Shown one piece after another: positions 17,134-27,099 of a stretch of DNA of 64,000 nucleotides. This DNA comes from Brockia lithotrophica. Its GTDB lineage: Bacteria > Bacillota > Bacilli > Thermicanales > DSM-22653. Where the stretch lies: NCBI RefSeq assembly GCF_003633725.1, contig NZ_RBIJ01000006.1, positions 1 to 64,000 on the forward strand. The letters run 5' to 3'. The notes under the pieces were generated by a model. It saw only the letters and a list, made by a program, of their open reading frames with translations. It did no database searches and was not told where the DNA came from. How positions within the stretch are numbered: the first letter of the stretch is position 1; every line of letters begins with the position of its first letter. The position numbers and the translations under genes are program-made.

Positions 17134-17622
17134 ATGTCCGCGCGGACGGTTTTGGGACTTGCGCTCTTCTTCGTCGGGCTCATCTTTCTCCTCTGGCCGG
17201 ACCCGCTTCGCCTTCTTCCTCCGTGGACGAACCTCGCATCGGCGGACGCGCGGTTCGCCCTCCCCTTCGTCGGGGGCGTGCTCGCCGCCTACGCCTCCCG
17301 CGTTCCCGGACATGCGCGCGAGGCGTTCCTCACGTCCGCACTCGTCCTTCTCGTCTTCGGAGGGGTGTCCTGGTTTCCTCCCGCTTCTCCTACGGCCAGC
17401 ACGGGAACGACCTTTTGGACGTGGGGAACGGCGGCGACGGGCGTCGCCCTCTTCTTCGCCTTTGCGCGAACGGGGTACCGGCCCGCCGTCGTGTGGGGGG
17501 GTGCGCTCCTTCTCCCCGCGCTGTTTTCCTATCTAGGCGTTCGCGCGTACGCCTACGCCGTGCTCCTCGCCGGACTTTCCCTCCTCCTCGAACGCACCCC
17601 CGCGCGAGGAGGGCGCAGGTGA
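17134..17622 (+). CDS. Small membrane protein, function unknown
   Basis: 162 residues with about six hydrophobic stretches (LGLALFFVGLIFLLWPDPLRLLPPW first). ATG 17134 follows a strong GGGGAGGTGA by nine bases, which supports translation. No family is recognised. It probably shares a transcript with the upstream EamA permease and converges on engB, 14 bases away. In Bacillus a small membrane gene (ysxD) lies between engB and hemA; position is similar but orientation is opposite, so equivalence is doubtful. Confidence 0.65.
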   Translation: MSARTVLGLALFFVGLIFLLWPDPLRLLPPWTNLASADARFALPFVGGVLAAYASRVPGHAREAFLTSALVLLVFGGVSWFPPASPTASTGTTFWTWGTAATGVALFFAFARTGYRPAVVWGGALLLPALFSYLGVRAYAYAVLLAGLSLLLERTPARGGRR

Positions 17623-17636
17623 GGCCTTCCCTTCTC

Positions 17637-18221
17637 TCACAGGGCGTCGCGAATCGCTCGCCACACTTCGCCGAGGCCCTCGCCCGTACGGGCGGACGTG
17701 AGGATGGGCGGCTCCGAAAGGGAAAAGGCCTGGACGAAGCGGCGGCTCGCCTGCGCGCGTTCCGCCCGGGAGAGGGCGTCGACTTTGGTCACTACCGCAC
17801 GAAAGGGCAGTCCCAGGCTCCTTAGCCAGGCAAAGGTCTCTTCGTCCTTGCCCTGCGGGGGAATTCGCCCGTCCAAAAGGACGAACGTAAGCCGGGGCCG
17901 TTCGGCAAAGTAGGCTTCCGTGAGGGCGGCGATGCGCGCGAGCTCCCGCTGCGGGAGCTTGGCGTACCCGTACCCCGGGAGGTCGACGACGTACCACGCT
18001 CCGTCCACGAGCACGTAGTGCACCGCTTGCGTGCGTCCGGGGGTCTTGCTCGTGCGGAAGATGTCCTTCCCGAGGAGGGCGTTGAGGAGCGAGGATTTGC
18101 CCACGTTGGAACGGCCGATAAAGGCAAACTGCGGCCGCACGTCCCGAAGGAGCTGTTCCGGGGTGTAGGCCGCACCTACGTATTCGACCGACCTGGACTT
18201 CACGGCGAGATCCGGGTGCAC
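17637..18221 (-). CDS. engB: Ribosome biogenesis GTPase EngB/YsxC
   Basis: Essential GTPase for 50S subunit assembly. All G motifs are visible: G1 GRSNVGKSS, G2 TPGRTQ, G3 DLPGYGYAKL, G4 TKVD, G5 TSARTGEG. 194 residues, normal size. The GTG at 18221 is given; GTG encoding VKSRSVEYVG nine... residues later is an equally plausible start. Lies downstream of lonB as in Bacillus, although lonA, which usually sits between them, is missing. Confidence 0.95.
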   Translation of the reverse strand: MHPDLAVKSRSVEYVGAAYTPEQLLRDVRPQFAFIGRSNVGKSSLLNALLGKDIFRTSKTPGRTQAVHYVLVDGAWYVVDLPGYGYAKLPQRELARIAALTEAYFAERPRLTFVLLDGRIPPQGKDEETFAWLRSLGLPFRAVVTKVDALSRAERAQASRRFVQAFSLSEPPILTSARTGEGLGEVWRAIRDAL

Positions 18222-18300
18222 CGACGCACGGCGACCACCTCCGCCCCCATTCTAGGAAAGGAAACGCCCCGGCGCAAAAAATCCGCCGGGGCGTCCGAGC

Positions 18301-20064
18301 TCAGGCGCCGAACGCCGAACCCGTTTCTGGCAGGGCGCCGCGGGGGGTCCCCTCGCCGGAGGTAGTCCGCGAACCTACGCCTTCCACGTCTCCAAAGACG
18401 AGCTGAAGGGCTTCGGCCACGTGGCGCACGGGGATTACACCCCGACGCAAGGGCAGCGCCGTGTCGTACGGCACGAAGATCCGACCGAGTCCCGCCTCCA
18501 GGGCGGCGTCGATTTTGGCTTTGAGACCCCCTACGGGGAGAACCTCGCCCGTGAGGCTCACCTCTCCCGTCGCCGCCACGTCCGGGGGAATGGGAAGGCG
18601 GCGCACGGCGGAATAGAGGAGAAGCACGAGGGCGAGGCCGGCCGAGGGACCGTCCGCCGGCATCCCGCCCGGAACGTTCACCCGAACGTGGTACCGTTCG
18701 GGGACAATCCCGAAGCGGCGGAGCACAACGAGGGCGTTTTCGACGGAGGCGAGGATGAGGCTCCTCCGACGCAGGCTCCCCTGCGGCGCCCGCAACGTCT
18801 CCTCCTCGGAAGCTCCGGAGAGGTGGAGAGAGCCGCCTTCCGGCCCCGCCGGCCAGGCAACGGCTTCCAACGTGAGGACCTGCCCTACGCCAGGCCCTAC
18901 GACGGCGAGGGCGTGTACGCGCCCGACCTCGGGTTGCGCGCGTCGCGGCGCCTCGAGCCGGGGCGTGAGCCGGCTCACCTCCGCAACCCAAAGGACGTCT
19001 TCACGCGTGATCGTGGTTCGGCCTTCGACCTCCGCCAGGCTCGCCGCAAGCTCTACGAGGTTTGCCGCGTCGCGTCCGGTCTGGGCGTAGCGGCGAACGA
19101 GCGCGTAGACCTCCTCTTCGGCGGACACCCGGAGGCGCCGTACGGCCCGCCGCGCGATTTCTTCGAGGTCCTCGGGGCGAAGGGGGCGGAAGTAGATCTC
19201 CAGGCAGCGCGAACGGAGGGCGGGCGGGAGCTCCTCGGGAGGCCGCGTCGTCGCTCCTACGAGGCGGAAATCGGCCGGAAGGCCGTTTTGAAAGATGTCG
19301 TGGATGTGTGCGGGGATCTGCGCGTTTTTGGGGCTGTAGTACGCGCTCTCGAAGAAGACCTTGCGGTCTTCGAGCACCTTGAGCAGGCGGTTGAGCTGAA
19401 TCGGGTGGAGTTCACCGATTTCGTCGATGAAGAGGATGCCTCCGTGGGCCCGCGTCACGGCGCCCGGCTTGGGCTGGGGAATCCCCGCCTGACCGAGGGG
19501 ACCGGCCCCTTGGTAGATCGGATCGTGCACGCTCCCGAGAAGGGGATCCGCAATCCCCCGCTCGTCGAAGCGGGCGGTGGTCGCGTCGACTTCGACGAAC
19601 GGGGCGTCGGGGCGAAAGGGAGAGCGGGGGTTGCGCTTCGCCTCTTCGAGGATGAGGCGCGCCGCGGTCGTCTTCCCCACACCGGGCGGACCGTAGAGGA
19701 TCACGTGCTGCGGGTGGGGACCGGCGAGGGCCGCGCGCAGGGCGCGGATGGCGTCCTCCTGACCTACGATGTCCTCGAGGCGGCGCGGACGCGTCTTTTC
19801 CATGAGGGGTTCCGTGAGCGAGATCTGCCGAAGGCGCGCGAGGTCTTTGAGCTCGTCCGCGGGACGCACGTCCGCAGGCGGAGGGCTCGGCGAGACGACC
19901 CGAGGCCGCCGTGCGAAGATCCGGGACAAGAGCCACCAAACGACGATCGGAACGACGAAGAGTCCGACGACCCAAAGCGAAAAGGGTACGTGAGAAATCC
20001 GGGCAAAGACCTCGGCCCACACCGCATCCGGACCCCATTCGCCGTTTCCCAACACGTCAGGCAC
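18301..20064 (-). CDS. lonB: ATP-dependent protease LonB
   Basis: 587 residues. An N-terminal membrane anchor (SLWVVGLFVVPIVVWWLLSRIF) precedes an AAA+ domain with Walker A GPPGVGKTTAARL and Walker B ILFIDEIGEL, then the Lon protease domain with catalytic Ser in GGMPADGPSAGLAL and Lys in LKAKIDAALEAG. In Bacillus the LonB paralogue is forespore-specific (sigma F), so this gene hints at sporulation ancestry. GTG 20064 starts translation; its AGGGGGG ribosome site lies in the 3' arm of a 12-bp hairpin (next entry). The last 30 residues are a Gly/Ser/Thr-rich tail. Confidence 0.94.
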   Translation of the reverse strand: MPDVLGNGEWGPDAVWAEVFARISHVPFSLWVVGLFVVPIVVWWLLSRIFARRPRVVSPSPPPADVRPADELKDLARLRQISLTEPLMEKTRPRRLEDIVGQEDAIRALRAALAGPHPQHVILYGPPGVGKTTAARLILEEAKRNPRSPFRPDAPFVEVDATTARFDERGIADPLLGSVHDPIYQGAGPLGQAGIPQPKPGAVTRAHGGILFIDEIGELHPIQLNRLLKVLEDRKVFFESAYYSPKNAQIPAHIHDIFQNGLPADFRLVGATTRPPEELPPALRSRCLEIYFRPLRPEDLEEIARRAVRRLRVSAEEEVYALVRRYAQTGRDAANLVELAASLAEVEGRTTITREDVLWVAEVSRLTPRLEAPRRAQPEVGRVHALAVVGPGVGQVLTLEAVAWPAGPEGGSLHLSGASEEETLRAPQGSLRRRSLILASVENALVVLRRFGIVPERYHVRVNVPGGMPADGPSAGLALVLLLYSAVRRLPIPPDVAATGEVSLTGEVLPVGGLKAKIDAALEAGLGRIFVPYDTALPLRRGVIPVRHVAEALQLVFGDVEGVGSRTTSGEGTPRGALPETGSAFGA

Positions 20065-20068
20065 GAGA

Positions 20069-20123
20069 AAACGCCCCCCTTCTTCCGACCGGTACGAGCA
20101 CCAGTATCGGCAGGGGGGCGTTT
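20069..20123 (-). terminator. 12-bp hairpin between clpX and lonB, overlapping the lonB ribosome site
   Basis: AAACGCCCCCCT (20123-20112) pairs perfectly with AGGGGGGCGTTT (20080-20069) around a 31-base loop, followed by one more T. It resembles an intrinsic terminator for clpX, with a short U tract. Its 3' arm is also the only Shine-Dalgarno for lonB (nine bases before the GTG), so the fold would hide the ribosome site. Confidence 0.6.
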
Positions 20124-20145
20124 CCGTATACCTCCGCTCGGACGC

Positions 20146-21441
<1,296 letters not shown>

Positions 21442-21550
21442 GTAAACCACCTCCCCTGGCGAAAGATCTCACCCGACCGTCCGAAAGAAGCATTCCAAGA
21501 ACCCCGGCGCGGCCGAGGCGACGCCCCCAACAGGAGCGCGGACGGGAGGT

Positions 21551-22156
21551 TCACGACTTGGGTTGTTGAATGACCGACGTGGCGTGGGTGATCACTTCGT
21601 CGATGATCCCGTATTCCCGGGCGTCTTCCGCGCTCATGAAGAAGTCGCGGTCCGTGTCCTGTTCGATCCGCTCGAGGGGCTGACCCGTGTGCGAGGCGAG
21701 GATTTTGTTCAGTCGTTCGCGCGTCCGGAGAATCCAATCCGCGTGAATCTTGATGTCCGTAGCCTGCCCCCTCACCCCGCCGAGAGGCTGGTGGATGAGG
21801 ATTTCGCTGTTCGGCAAGGCGTAGCGCTTCCCCTTTGCCCCGCCGGCGAGGAGCACGGCGGCCATGCTCGCCGCCATGCCGATGCAGATCGTGGAAACGT
21901 CCGGCTTGATGAACTGCATCGTATCGTAGATGGCGAGCCCTGCCGTCACCGAACCGCCCGGAGAGTTGATGTACAGGTAGATGTCCTTTTCCGGATCCTC
22001 GGCGGCGAGGAAGAGAAGTTGGGCGACGATCAGGTTCGCCACGTGATCGTCGATGGGCGTGCCGAGGACGATGATTCGGTCTTTAAGAAGGCGCGAGTAG
22101 ATGTCGTACGCCCGCTCTCCCCGCGCCGTCTGCTCGATCACCATGGGAATGAGCAC
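21551..22156 (-). CDS. clpP: ATP-dependent Clp protease proteolytic subunit
   Basis: Serine peptidase forming the ClpP tetradecamer. Catalytic Ser in [16 protein letters not shown], His in [16 protein letters not shown], Asp in [15 protein letters not shown]. The GTG 22156 start ([27 protein letters not shown]) matches the conserved N terminus used for ClpX docking; AAGGGGG precedes. 201 residues. It lies between tig and clpX, as in many Gram-negative bacteria and Clostridia, making a tig-clpP-clpX unit. Confidence 0.97.
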   Translation of the reverse strand: MLIPMVIEQTARGERAYDIYSRLLKDRIIVLGTPIDDHVANLIVAQLLFLAAEDPEKDIYLYINSPGGSVTAGLAIYDTMQFIKPDVSTICIGMAASMAAVLLAGGAKGKRYALPNSEILIHQPLGGVRGQATDIKIHADWILRTRERLNKILASHTGQPLERIEQDTDRDFFMSAEDAREYGIIDEVITHATSVIQQPKS

Positions 22157-22270
22157 CGCAAAAACCCCCTTCTTGCCCCTTTACTCTCTCCACCCGAGGG
22201 GCGCTCTACGCACCGCCGGATGCCGCACACCGACGGTACGGGTGCCACCTCCAGTTTACACAAAGCCAGG

Positions 22271-22297
22271 AGAAAAAAGAAAGGGGAGAAACTCCCC
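22271..22297 (-). terminator. Terminator after tig
   Basis: On the minus strand GGGGAG-TTT-CTCCCC (22297-22283) is followed by TTTCTTTTTTCT. It lies about 110 bases after the tig stop and upstream of clpP, which would then need its own promoter or read-through. Confidence 0.7.
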
Positions 22298-22405
22298 CGC
22301 ACAGTCCGGCCGATGCGTCCCAAACTTGGAACGCCAGGCCCGCCGCGAACGCTTGGAAAACCCGAGGTTTACCTCTCCGCCGCAGACGCCCGCAAAGCCC
22401 GAAGC

Positions 22406-23818
22406 TCACTCCCGTTCCGCGTCCCCGGAGGATTCTTCGGCAGAACCTGCCCCCTCTGCGGAGGCGGCCTCCCCACCCTCGGAAGGCGCAGGGGCTTCCT
22501 CTACCCACGTGACGTACGAGAGAAGGCGGTCTACCACTTGATCGAAGAGGACGCTCCGGCGCAACGCCTCGTAGGCACCTTCCCGCCGCAAGACCCTCTC
22601 CAACTCCTCGGGAGTCGTGCGGTAGACCTGCGCAAGCTCCGCGAGCTTTTCCCGCCAGCGCCCCTCGTCGACCTCGATCCCCTCTTTGCGCGCGACGGCG
22701 AGCAGGGCGAGTCGGCCGACGACACGGCGGCGCGCCTCTTCCCAGTGTTCGCGAATGACGGCCTCGCGGTCCTTGTTCACGGCCTCGAGGTACCTCGCGA
22801 GGTCCATCCCCATGGAGCGGAGGACGTTGTCGAGCTCCTCCACGATCGCCTCCGCCTCACGGCGAATGAGCGACTCCGGGAGTTCGACTTCCGTGATGTC
22901 GACGAGCTTTTCGACGAGCGCGTCGCGAACCTCGCGGTCCTTGGCCTCGCGGACGCGTGCCTCGAGTTTCGCGCGGATGTCGGCCTTGAGTTCCTCCAAC
23001 GTATCGAAATCGCTCACTTCGCGGGCAAACTCGTCGTCCAGCGGCGGGTACTCCTTGCGCCGCACGGCTTTGACGTGAACGGAAAGGCGGACGGGTTTGC
23101 CGCTCAAGGAAGCGTCGTGGTAATCTTGAGGTAGAGTGAGGAAAATATCCTTTGTTTCGCCGACGCGCATCCCCACGAGCCCTTCGGCAAAGCCAGGGAG
23201 GAGCCGCTCCGGTACGACCTCGACCGTGACCTCGTCCCTCTTCGCGTCTTCGAGTTCGCGTTCGGGGGCGTCCTCACCCTCCCCTTCCCGGAGGAACACG
23301 CGGTACGCGAGGTCCACCTCGTCTCCCTCTTGCACGACCGCCTCCTCCCCTTCGAGCGGACGAAGGACGGCGACGCGTTCGCGCATGGCGGCGAGTTCCC
23401 GCTCGACCTCTTCCTCGTCGACGGAAACGACGGGTTTCACGAGCGCGATCGAGCGGTAGTCGCCGACCTCCGCCTCGGGTTCTACGGTCACCGTCGCCTT
23501 AAAGCGAAGAGGCTGCCCCTTGCCGAGGGATTCGACGTCGATCTCGGGCTCCTCTATGGGAACGATGCCCGCCTCTTCCACCGCCGCACGGTACGCTTCC
23601 GGAAGAAGGACGTTCAAGGCTTCTTCGTACAAAGATTCGACTCCGTAACGCGCCTCGAAGATGAAGCGCGGGACCTTGCCGCGGCGAAAGCCCGGAACTT
23701 CGACGTGGCGAATCACGCGGCGGAAAGCCTCGTCCAGTGCGCGATCGAAGCGTTCGGCCTCGACTTCTACGGAGAGTACGCCTGCGTACGGGCCGGTGCG
23801 CGTAAACTCGACCTTCAT
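22406..23818 (-). CDS. tig: Trigger factor
   Basis: Ribosome-bound chaperone and prolyl isomerase. The ribosome-docking signature is at the N terminus (VIRHVEVPGFRRGKVPRFIFEARYG), the FKBP-type domain follows (VQEGDEVDLAYRVFL ... LLPGFAEGLVGMRVGETKDIFLTLP), then a long helical C-terminal arm. ATG 23818 has GGAGG eight bases upstream; 470 residues. The acidic, Ala/Ser/Glu-rich last 35 residues are longer than usual. Starts the minus-strand proteostasis block. Confidence 0.96.
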   Translation of the reverse strand: MKVEFTRTGPYAGVLSVEVEAERFDRALDEAFRRVIRHVEVPGFRRGKVPRFIFEARYGVESLYEEALNVLLPEAYRAAVEEAGIVPIEEPEIDVESLGKGQPLRFKATVTVEPEAEVGDYRSIALVKPVVSVDEEEVERELAAMRERVAVLRPLEGEEAVVQEGDEVDLAYRVFLREGEGEDAPERELEDAKRDEVTVEVVPERLLPGFAEGLVGMRVGETKDIFLTLPQDYHDASLSGKPVRLSVHVKAVRRKEYPPLDDEFAREVSDFDTLEELKADIRAKLEARVREAKDREVRDALVEKLVDITEVELPESLIRREAEAIVEELDNVLRSMGMDLARYLEAVNKDREAVIREHWEEARRRVVGRLALLAVARKEGIEVDEGRWREKLAELAQVYRTTPEELERVLRREGAYEALRRSVLFDQVVDRLLSYVTWVEEAPAPSEGGEAASAEGAGSAEESSGDAERE

Positions 23819-23864
23819 GGGGGAAACCTCCAAAACCGTGGTGTTGGCGCCTTCAAACTCTTAC

Positions 23865-23892
23865 AGTATAGCATACGCATACCTGAGGACAA
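23865..23892 (-). promoter_or_regulatory. tig promoter
   Basis: TTGTCC (23892-23887), 16-base spacer and TATACT (23870-23865) with an upstream TG (TGCTATACT). The region is divergent toward acuA; no clear + strand promoter was found in the same gap. Confidence 0.6.
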
Positions 23893-23970
23893 ACCCCCGG
23901 AGAACGGCCAAGAGGTGCGGTCGCCCGTAAGGGATTTGGCATCGCTCCGCCACGAGAGAGGGGAATTGTC

Positions 23971-24618
23971 GTGGTCGAAACCTTCCTCCACCGAAAGACG
24001 CCCCACCGCCGCGTGATCCCCGTAGAACACGGTCCGCCAATCGTCGTGGAAGGTCCCGTTTCGCCGGAAGAACTCCGCGCCCTCCGCATGCACCCGGAGC
24101 TCGACGCCTTTCGCCCGCCCGAACGGCAAAAGGAGGCCCTCGTGGAAATCGCCGGCCTCCCAGAGGGACGCGTGATCGTCGCCAAAGAGGAAGACACCAT
24201 CGTTGGCTACGCGACCTTTCACGCTCCGGACGAGATCGAACGCTGGTCCCTCGCCCGCGACCCGCGAATCCTCGAGCTCGGCGCCATAGAGGTGGCACCG
24301 CCGTACCGCGGGCGCGGTTTGGCCCGGACGATCCTCGAAGTCTCCTTTGCCGACGAAGCTCTGGAGGAGTACATCGTCTTTACGACGGAGTACTACTGGC
24401 ACTGGGACCTCGAGCGCACGGGACTCGACGTGTGGGGCTACCGTAGGCTTATGGAAAACCTCATGCGCAGCGTGGGGATGTACCCCGCGGCCACCGACGA
24501 TCCGGAAATCGTCGCCCACCCCGCCAACGCCCTCATGGTGCGCATAGGAGCGCGCGTACCCATGGAGACGATCGAGCGCTTCGACCGCGTGCGCTTTATG
24601 CGCCGCCCGCTGTACTGA
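23971..24618 (+). CDS. acuA: Protein acetyltransferase AcuA (GNAT)
   Basis: 215 residues with the GNAT acetyl-CoA site ELGAIEVAPPYRGRGLARTILEVSF (R/Q-x-x-G-x-G/A pattern). In Bacillus subtilis AcuA acetylates and inactivates acetyl-CoA synthetase AcsA. The identification rests on the GNAT domain plus the acuB-acuC neighbours and the long conserved C-terminal part (YYWHWDLERTGLDVWGYRRLMENLM). GTG 23971 follows GAGAGGGG. acsA itself is not in this window. Confidence 0.88.
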   Translation: MVETFLHRKTPHRRVIPVEHGPPIVVEGPVSPEELRALRMHPELDAFRPPERQKEALVEIAGLPEGRVIVAKEEDTIVGYATFHAPDEIERWSLARDPRILELGAIEVAPPYRGRGLARTILEVSFADEALEEYIVFTTEYYWHWDLERTGLDVWGYRRLMENLMRSVGMYPAATDDPEIVAHPANALMVRIGARVPMETIERFDRVRFMRRPLY

Positions 24619-24674
24619 AGAAGCCCGCCCCTGCGGGTACCGTCGGGAAACTCGTGTATCGGGAGGGAAACGCC

Positions 24675-25379
24675 TTGCTCGTCCGCGAAATCATGAGCCG
24701 TCCCGTGTTTACCGTGCGGGCCACGGATACCCTCCGCGAGGCCTGGGAACTCATGCGCGACCGAAGAATCCGCCACCTGCCCGTCGTCGACGAGAGCGGG
24801 CGCCTCGTGGGCATCGTCACCGACCGCGACCTCCGTGGCGCAAGCCCCTCGAAGCTCATCTTTCACGAAAAGGACCTCGCCCTTCTCGAGGCCCCGGTAT
24901 CCACAGTGATGAGCCAGGACGTAGAAACCGCCCACCCCCTCGACCCGATCGAGGAGGCTGCGCTCACCCTCGTAAAGAAAAAGATCGGCGCCCTTCCCGT
25001 GGTGGAGACGGGGAACCTCGTCGGCATCGTCACGACGACCGACCTTCTTCGGGCCCTCGTCGAGCTTTTGCGCGTAGACACGCCGTCGAGCCGGATCGAC
25101 ATCGAAGTCGAAGACCGCGTCGGTGCCGTACACGATCTCACAGGGATCTTCAAGGAGCTCGGGCTCTCCCTCTCGAGCCTCATCCTCTACCCCGCAGAAC
25201 ACCCCGGCAAAAGGCGCGTCGTCCTCCGGGTGATGACGATCGACCCGACCCCAGCGCTTCGGCGCCTCCGGGAGATCGGCCCACAAGAAGGAATTCGCCT
25301 GCTCTGGCCCGTAGAGGCCGCGGAGACGCCGCAAGGTCCGGAAGGAGAGACGAAGGACGCGTCGGGTGACGTGCGATGA
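24675..25379 (+). CDS. acuB: AcuB, CBS-pair and ACT-domain protein
   Basis: About 234 residues: two CBS motifs (about 1-55 VREIMSRPVFTVRATDTLREAWELMRDRRIRHLPVVD and about 75-130 VSTVMSQDVETAHPLDPIEEAALTLVKKKIGALPVVE) that bind adenine nucleotides, then an ACT-like region (about 140-215). TTG 24675 was chosen because GGGAGGG lies eight bases upstream and LLVREIM matches the family start. The stop overlaps the acuC start by four bases (ATGA). Role in acetoin/acetate metabolism control is by analogy. Confidence 0.88.
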   Translation: MLVREIMSRPVFTVRATDTLREAWELMRDRRIRHLPVVDESGRLVGIVTDRDLRGASPSKLIFHEKDLALLEAPVSTVMSQDVETAHPLDPIEEAALTLVKKKIGALPVVETGNLVGIVTTTDLLRALVELLRVDTPSSRIDIEVEDRVGAVHDLTGIFKELGLSLSSLILYPAEHPGKRRVVLRVMTIDPTPALRRLREIGPQEGIRLLWPVEAAETPQGPEGETKDASGDVR

Positions 25380-26521
25380 GCGACGTAAAGCTCGTGTACC
25401 GCCCCGAAGTCCTCGCCTACAGCTTCCCCGACGGACATCCGTTCACGAGCCGACGTATCGAGGCGGCCGTGGACTTTTTGCAGTCCCTGGGAATCCTCCG
25501 CCCAGAAGACATCCTTCCCGGCCGCAAGGCCCGCGACGAGGACATCCTCCGCGTGCACGACCCCGCCTACGTGGAACACGTGCGCCGCGCGTCGGAAAAC
25601 CCGTACGCCGCAAGCCCCGTCTTTGGCCTCGCTACGGCGGACGTCCCGGCGTTTCCGGGCATGCACGACGCTGCCGCCTGGGTCGTAGGGGGGGCGCTCA
25701 CCGCAGGAGAAGCCGTTGCAGAAGGCCGGCTCGTCCACGCCTTCGTCCTCGGCGGCGGCCTTCACCACGCCCAGCGGGATCACGCTTCGGGATTTTGCAT
25801 CTACAACGACGCCGCCGCCCTCATCCACCTCCTCGCCACGGATTACGGCATGCGCGTGCTCTACATCGACTTCGACGCCCACCACGGAGACGGCGTGCAG
25901 GCGATCTTCTACCGCGACGGCCGCGTGATGACCCTCTCCCTCCACGAATCCGGGCGCTACCTCTACCCCGGTACCGGTTTCGTGGACGAGCTCGGCGAAG
26001 GAGAGGGATTTGGCCTTTCCCTAAACGTCCCCCTCGAGCCGTACACGGAAGACGCCTCCTACCTCGAGATCGTCCACGCCGTCGTCCCCCTCGCCTTTCA
26101 GGTGTTTCGCCCCGACGTCCTCGTCACGCTTCACGGCGCCGATCCGCACCTCTACGACCCCCTCACGCACCTCTCCTTGAGCATCCGCCCCTTCGTGGAA
26201 ATTCCCATGCTCCTCCACGAGCTCGCCCACACATACACCCACGGCCGCTGGATCGCCCTCTCGAGCGGCGGCTACGACTTCCGCGTCTTTCCCCGGGCGT
26301 GGGCGTGGGTTTGGTCCGCCATGGCCGAACGGCCCCTCGACCTCCATACCCCTCTCCCCGAAGATTGGGTGAGCCGTTGGAAACGCGTCCTCCAAGACCC
26401 CCTTCCGCCCGCCGTAGGCATCGATCCTCCGTTTCCCCAAAATCCGCGGGCCGAATCGATCACCGAACGCAACCGGCGCACGGTAGCCCAGCTCCTCCAC
26501 CACCTCCGTCACCGGATGTAA
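25376..26521 (+). CDS. acuC: AcuC, class-I/II histone-deacetylase-like protein
   Basis: Zinc deacetylase that in Bacillus reverses AcuA acetylation of AcsA. Seen: GGGLHHAQRDHASGFCIYND with the catalytic His pair, DFDAHHGDGVQAIFY with the zinc Asp and His, SLHESGRYLYPGTG, and LHGADPHLYDPL with the second zinc Asp. 381 residues, as expected. Third gene of the acuABC operon, translationally coupled to acuB. The same acu-to-ccpA/aroA neighbourhood is seen in Bacillus subtilis. Confidence 0.94.
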   Translation: MSDVKLVYRPEVLAYSFPDGHPFTSRRIEAAVDFLQSLGILRPEDILPGRKARDEDILRVHDPAYVEHVRRASENPYAASPVFGLATADVPAFPGMHDAAAWVVGGALTAGEAVAEGRLVHAFVLGGGLHHAQRDHASGFCIYNDAAALIHLLATDYGMRVLYIDFDAHHGDGVQAIFYRDGRVMTLSLHESGRYLYPGTGFVDELGEGEGFGLSLNVPLEPYTEDASYLEIVHAVVPLAFQVFRPDVLVTLHGADPHLYDPLTHLSLSIRPFVEIPMLLHELAHTYTHGRWIALSSGGYDFRVFPRAWAWVWSAMAERPLDLHTPLPEDWVSRWKRVLQDPLPPAVGIDPPFPQNPRAESITERNRRTVAQLLHHLRHRM

Positions 26522-26552
26522 CTCCCTACCCGATGAGAGTAGGACCCTTCCG

Positions 26553-27005
26553 GTGAAACTCGTGATCGTCGCCAACCGCTTACCTTACCGCGTACGGCCG
26601 GATGGGGCGCTCGAGCTCAGCCCGGGCGGCCTCGTGTCCGGCCTTCTCTCGTTTTTCCGCGCCGCTGAACTGCAAACCGACGACTACCTATGGATCGGCT
26701 GGCCAGGAAATGAAGGAAACGAAGATCCAAAGCTGAGGGAGGCACTCGCGCACCGCCGGGCATTCCCCGTATTTCTAGACGCAAAAGCAGGGATGACCAA
26801 GGGAAGCGCCGCCCGACGTTTCCTCCGCGACCAGAGCTTTATCTTCGCCGCCGGCGACGATGTGACCGACGAGGATCTCTTCCGGGCCCTTCCCGAAACG
26901 GCGATCGCCGTGCGCGTAGGGGCGAAGCCCTCACACGCCACCTACGCCGTCCCCACGCCCCAGGACCTCCGCAAGATTTTGGAGGCGTTTGCCGTACGTT
27001 CCTAA
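26553..27005 (+). pseudogene. In-frame remnant joining the start of trehalose-6-P synthase to the end of trehalose-6-P phosphatase
   Basis: Residues 1-75 are the N terminus of an OtsA-type glycosyltransferase (MKLVIVANRLPYRV, SPGGLVSGL, YLWIGWPG, FPVFLD). Residues about 78-150 are the C terminus of an OtsB-type HAD phosphatase (KGSAARRFL, FIFAAGDDVTDEDLFRALPETAIAVRVG). Bifunctional synthase/phosphatase proteins have about 720-740 residues, so some 580 residues are missing at one junction near VFLDAKAGMTKGSA, yet the frame is kept. Neither catalytic centre is complete, so loss of function is likely; a residual small protein could be made. A collapsed assembly is the alternative. Confidence 0.75.
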
Positions 27006-27057
27006 AAAGACCCGCGTCGTCCGAATCCGTTTCGGGTAGCGGGAAGACGCGGAGTCT
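27004..27057 (-). terminator. Terminator at the end of the chelatase operon
   Basis: On the minus strand AGACTCCGCGTC (27057-27046) pairs with GACGCGGGTCT (27018-27008), one base bulged, and is followed by TTTT. The loop is 27 bases. It lies in the convergent gap between the trehalose remnant and chlI. Confidence 0.5.
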
Positions 27058-27099
27058 GCAGCCGTTTGCCTTCCGCCGCCGTCCCGTAAGGCTGCGCCC

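Noticed and set aside
23893-23970. CcpA-binding (cre) site before acuA
   Set aside because: Expected from Bacillus biology, but no sequence close to WTGNAANCGNWNNCW was found in the gap.
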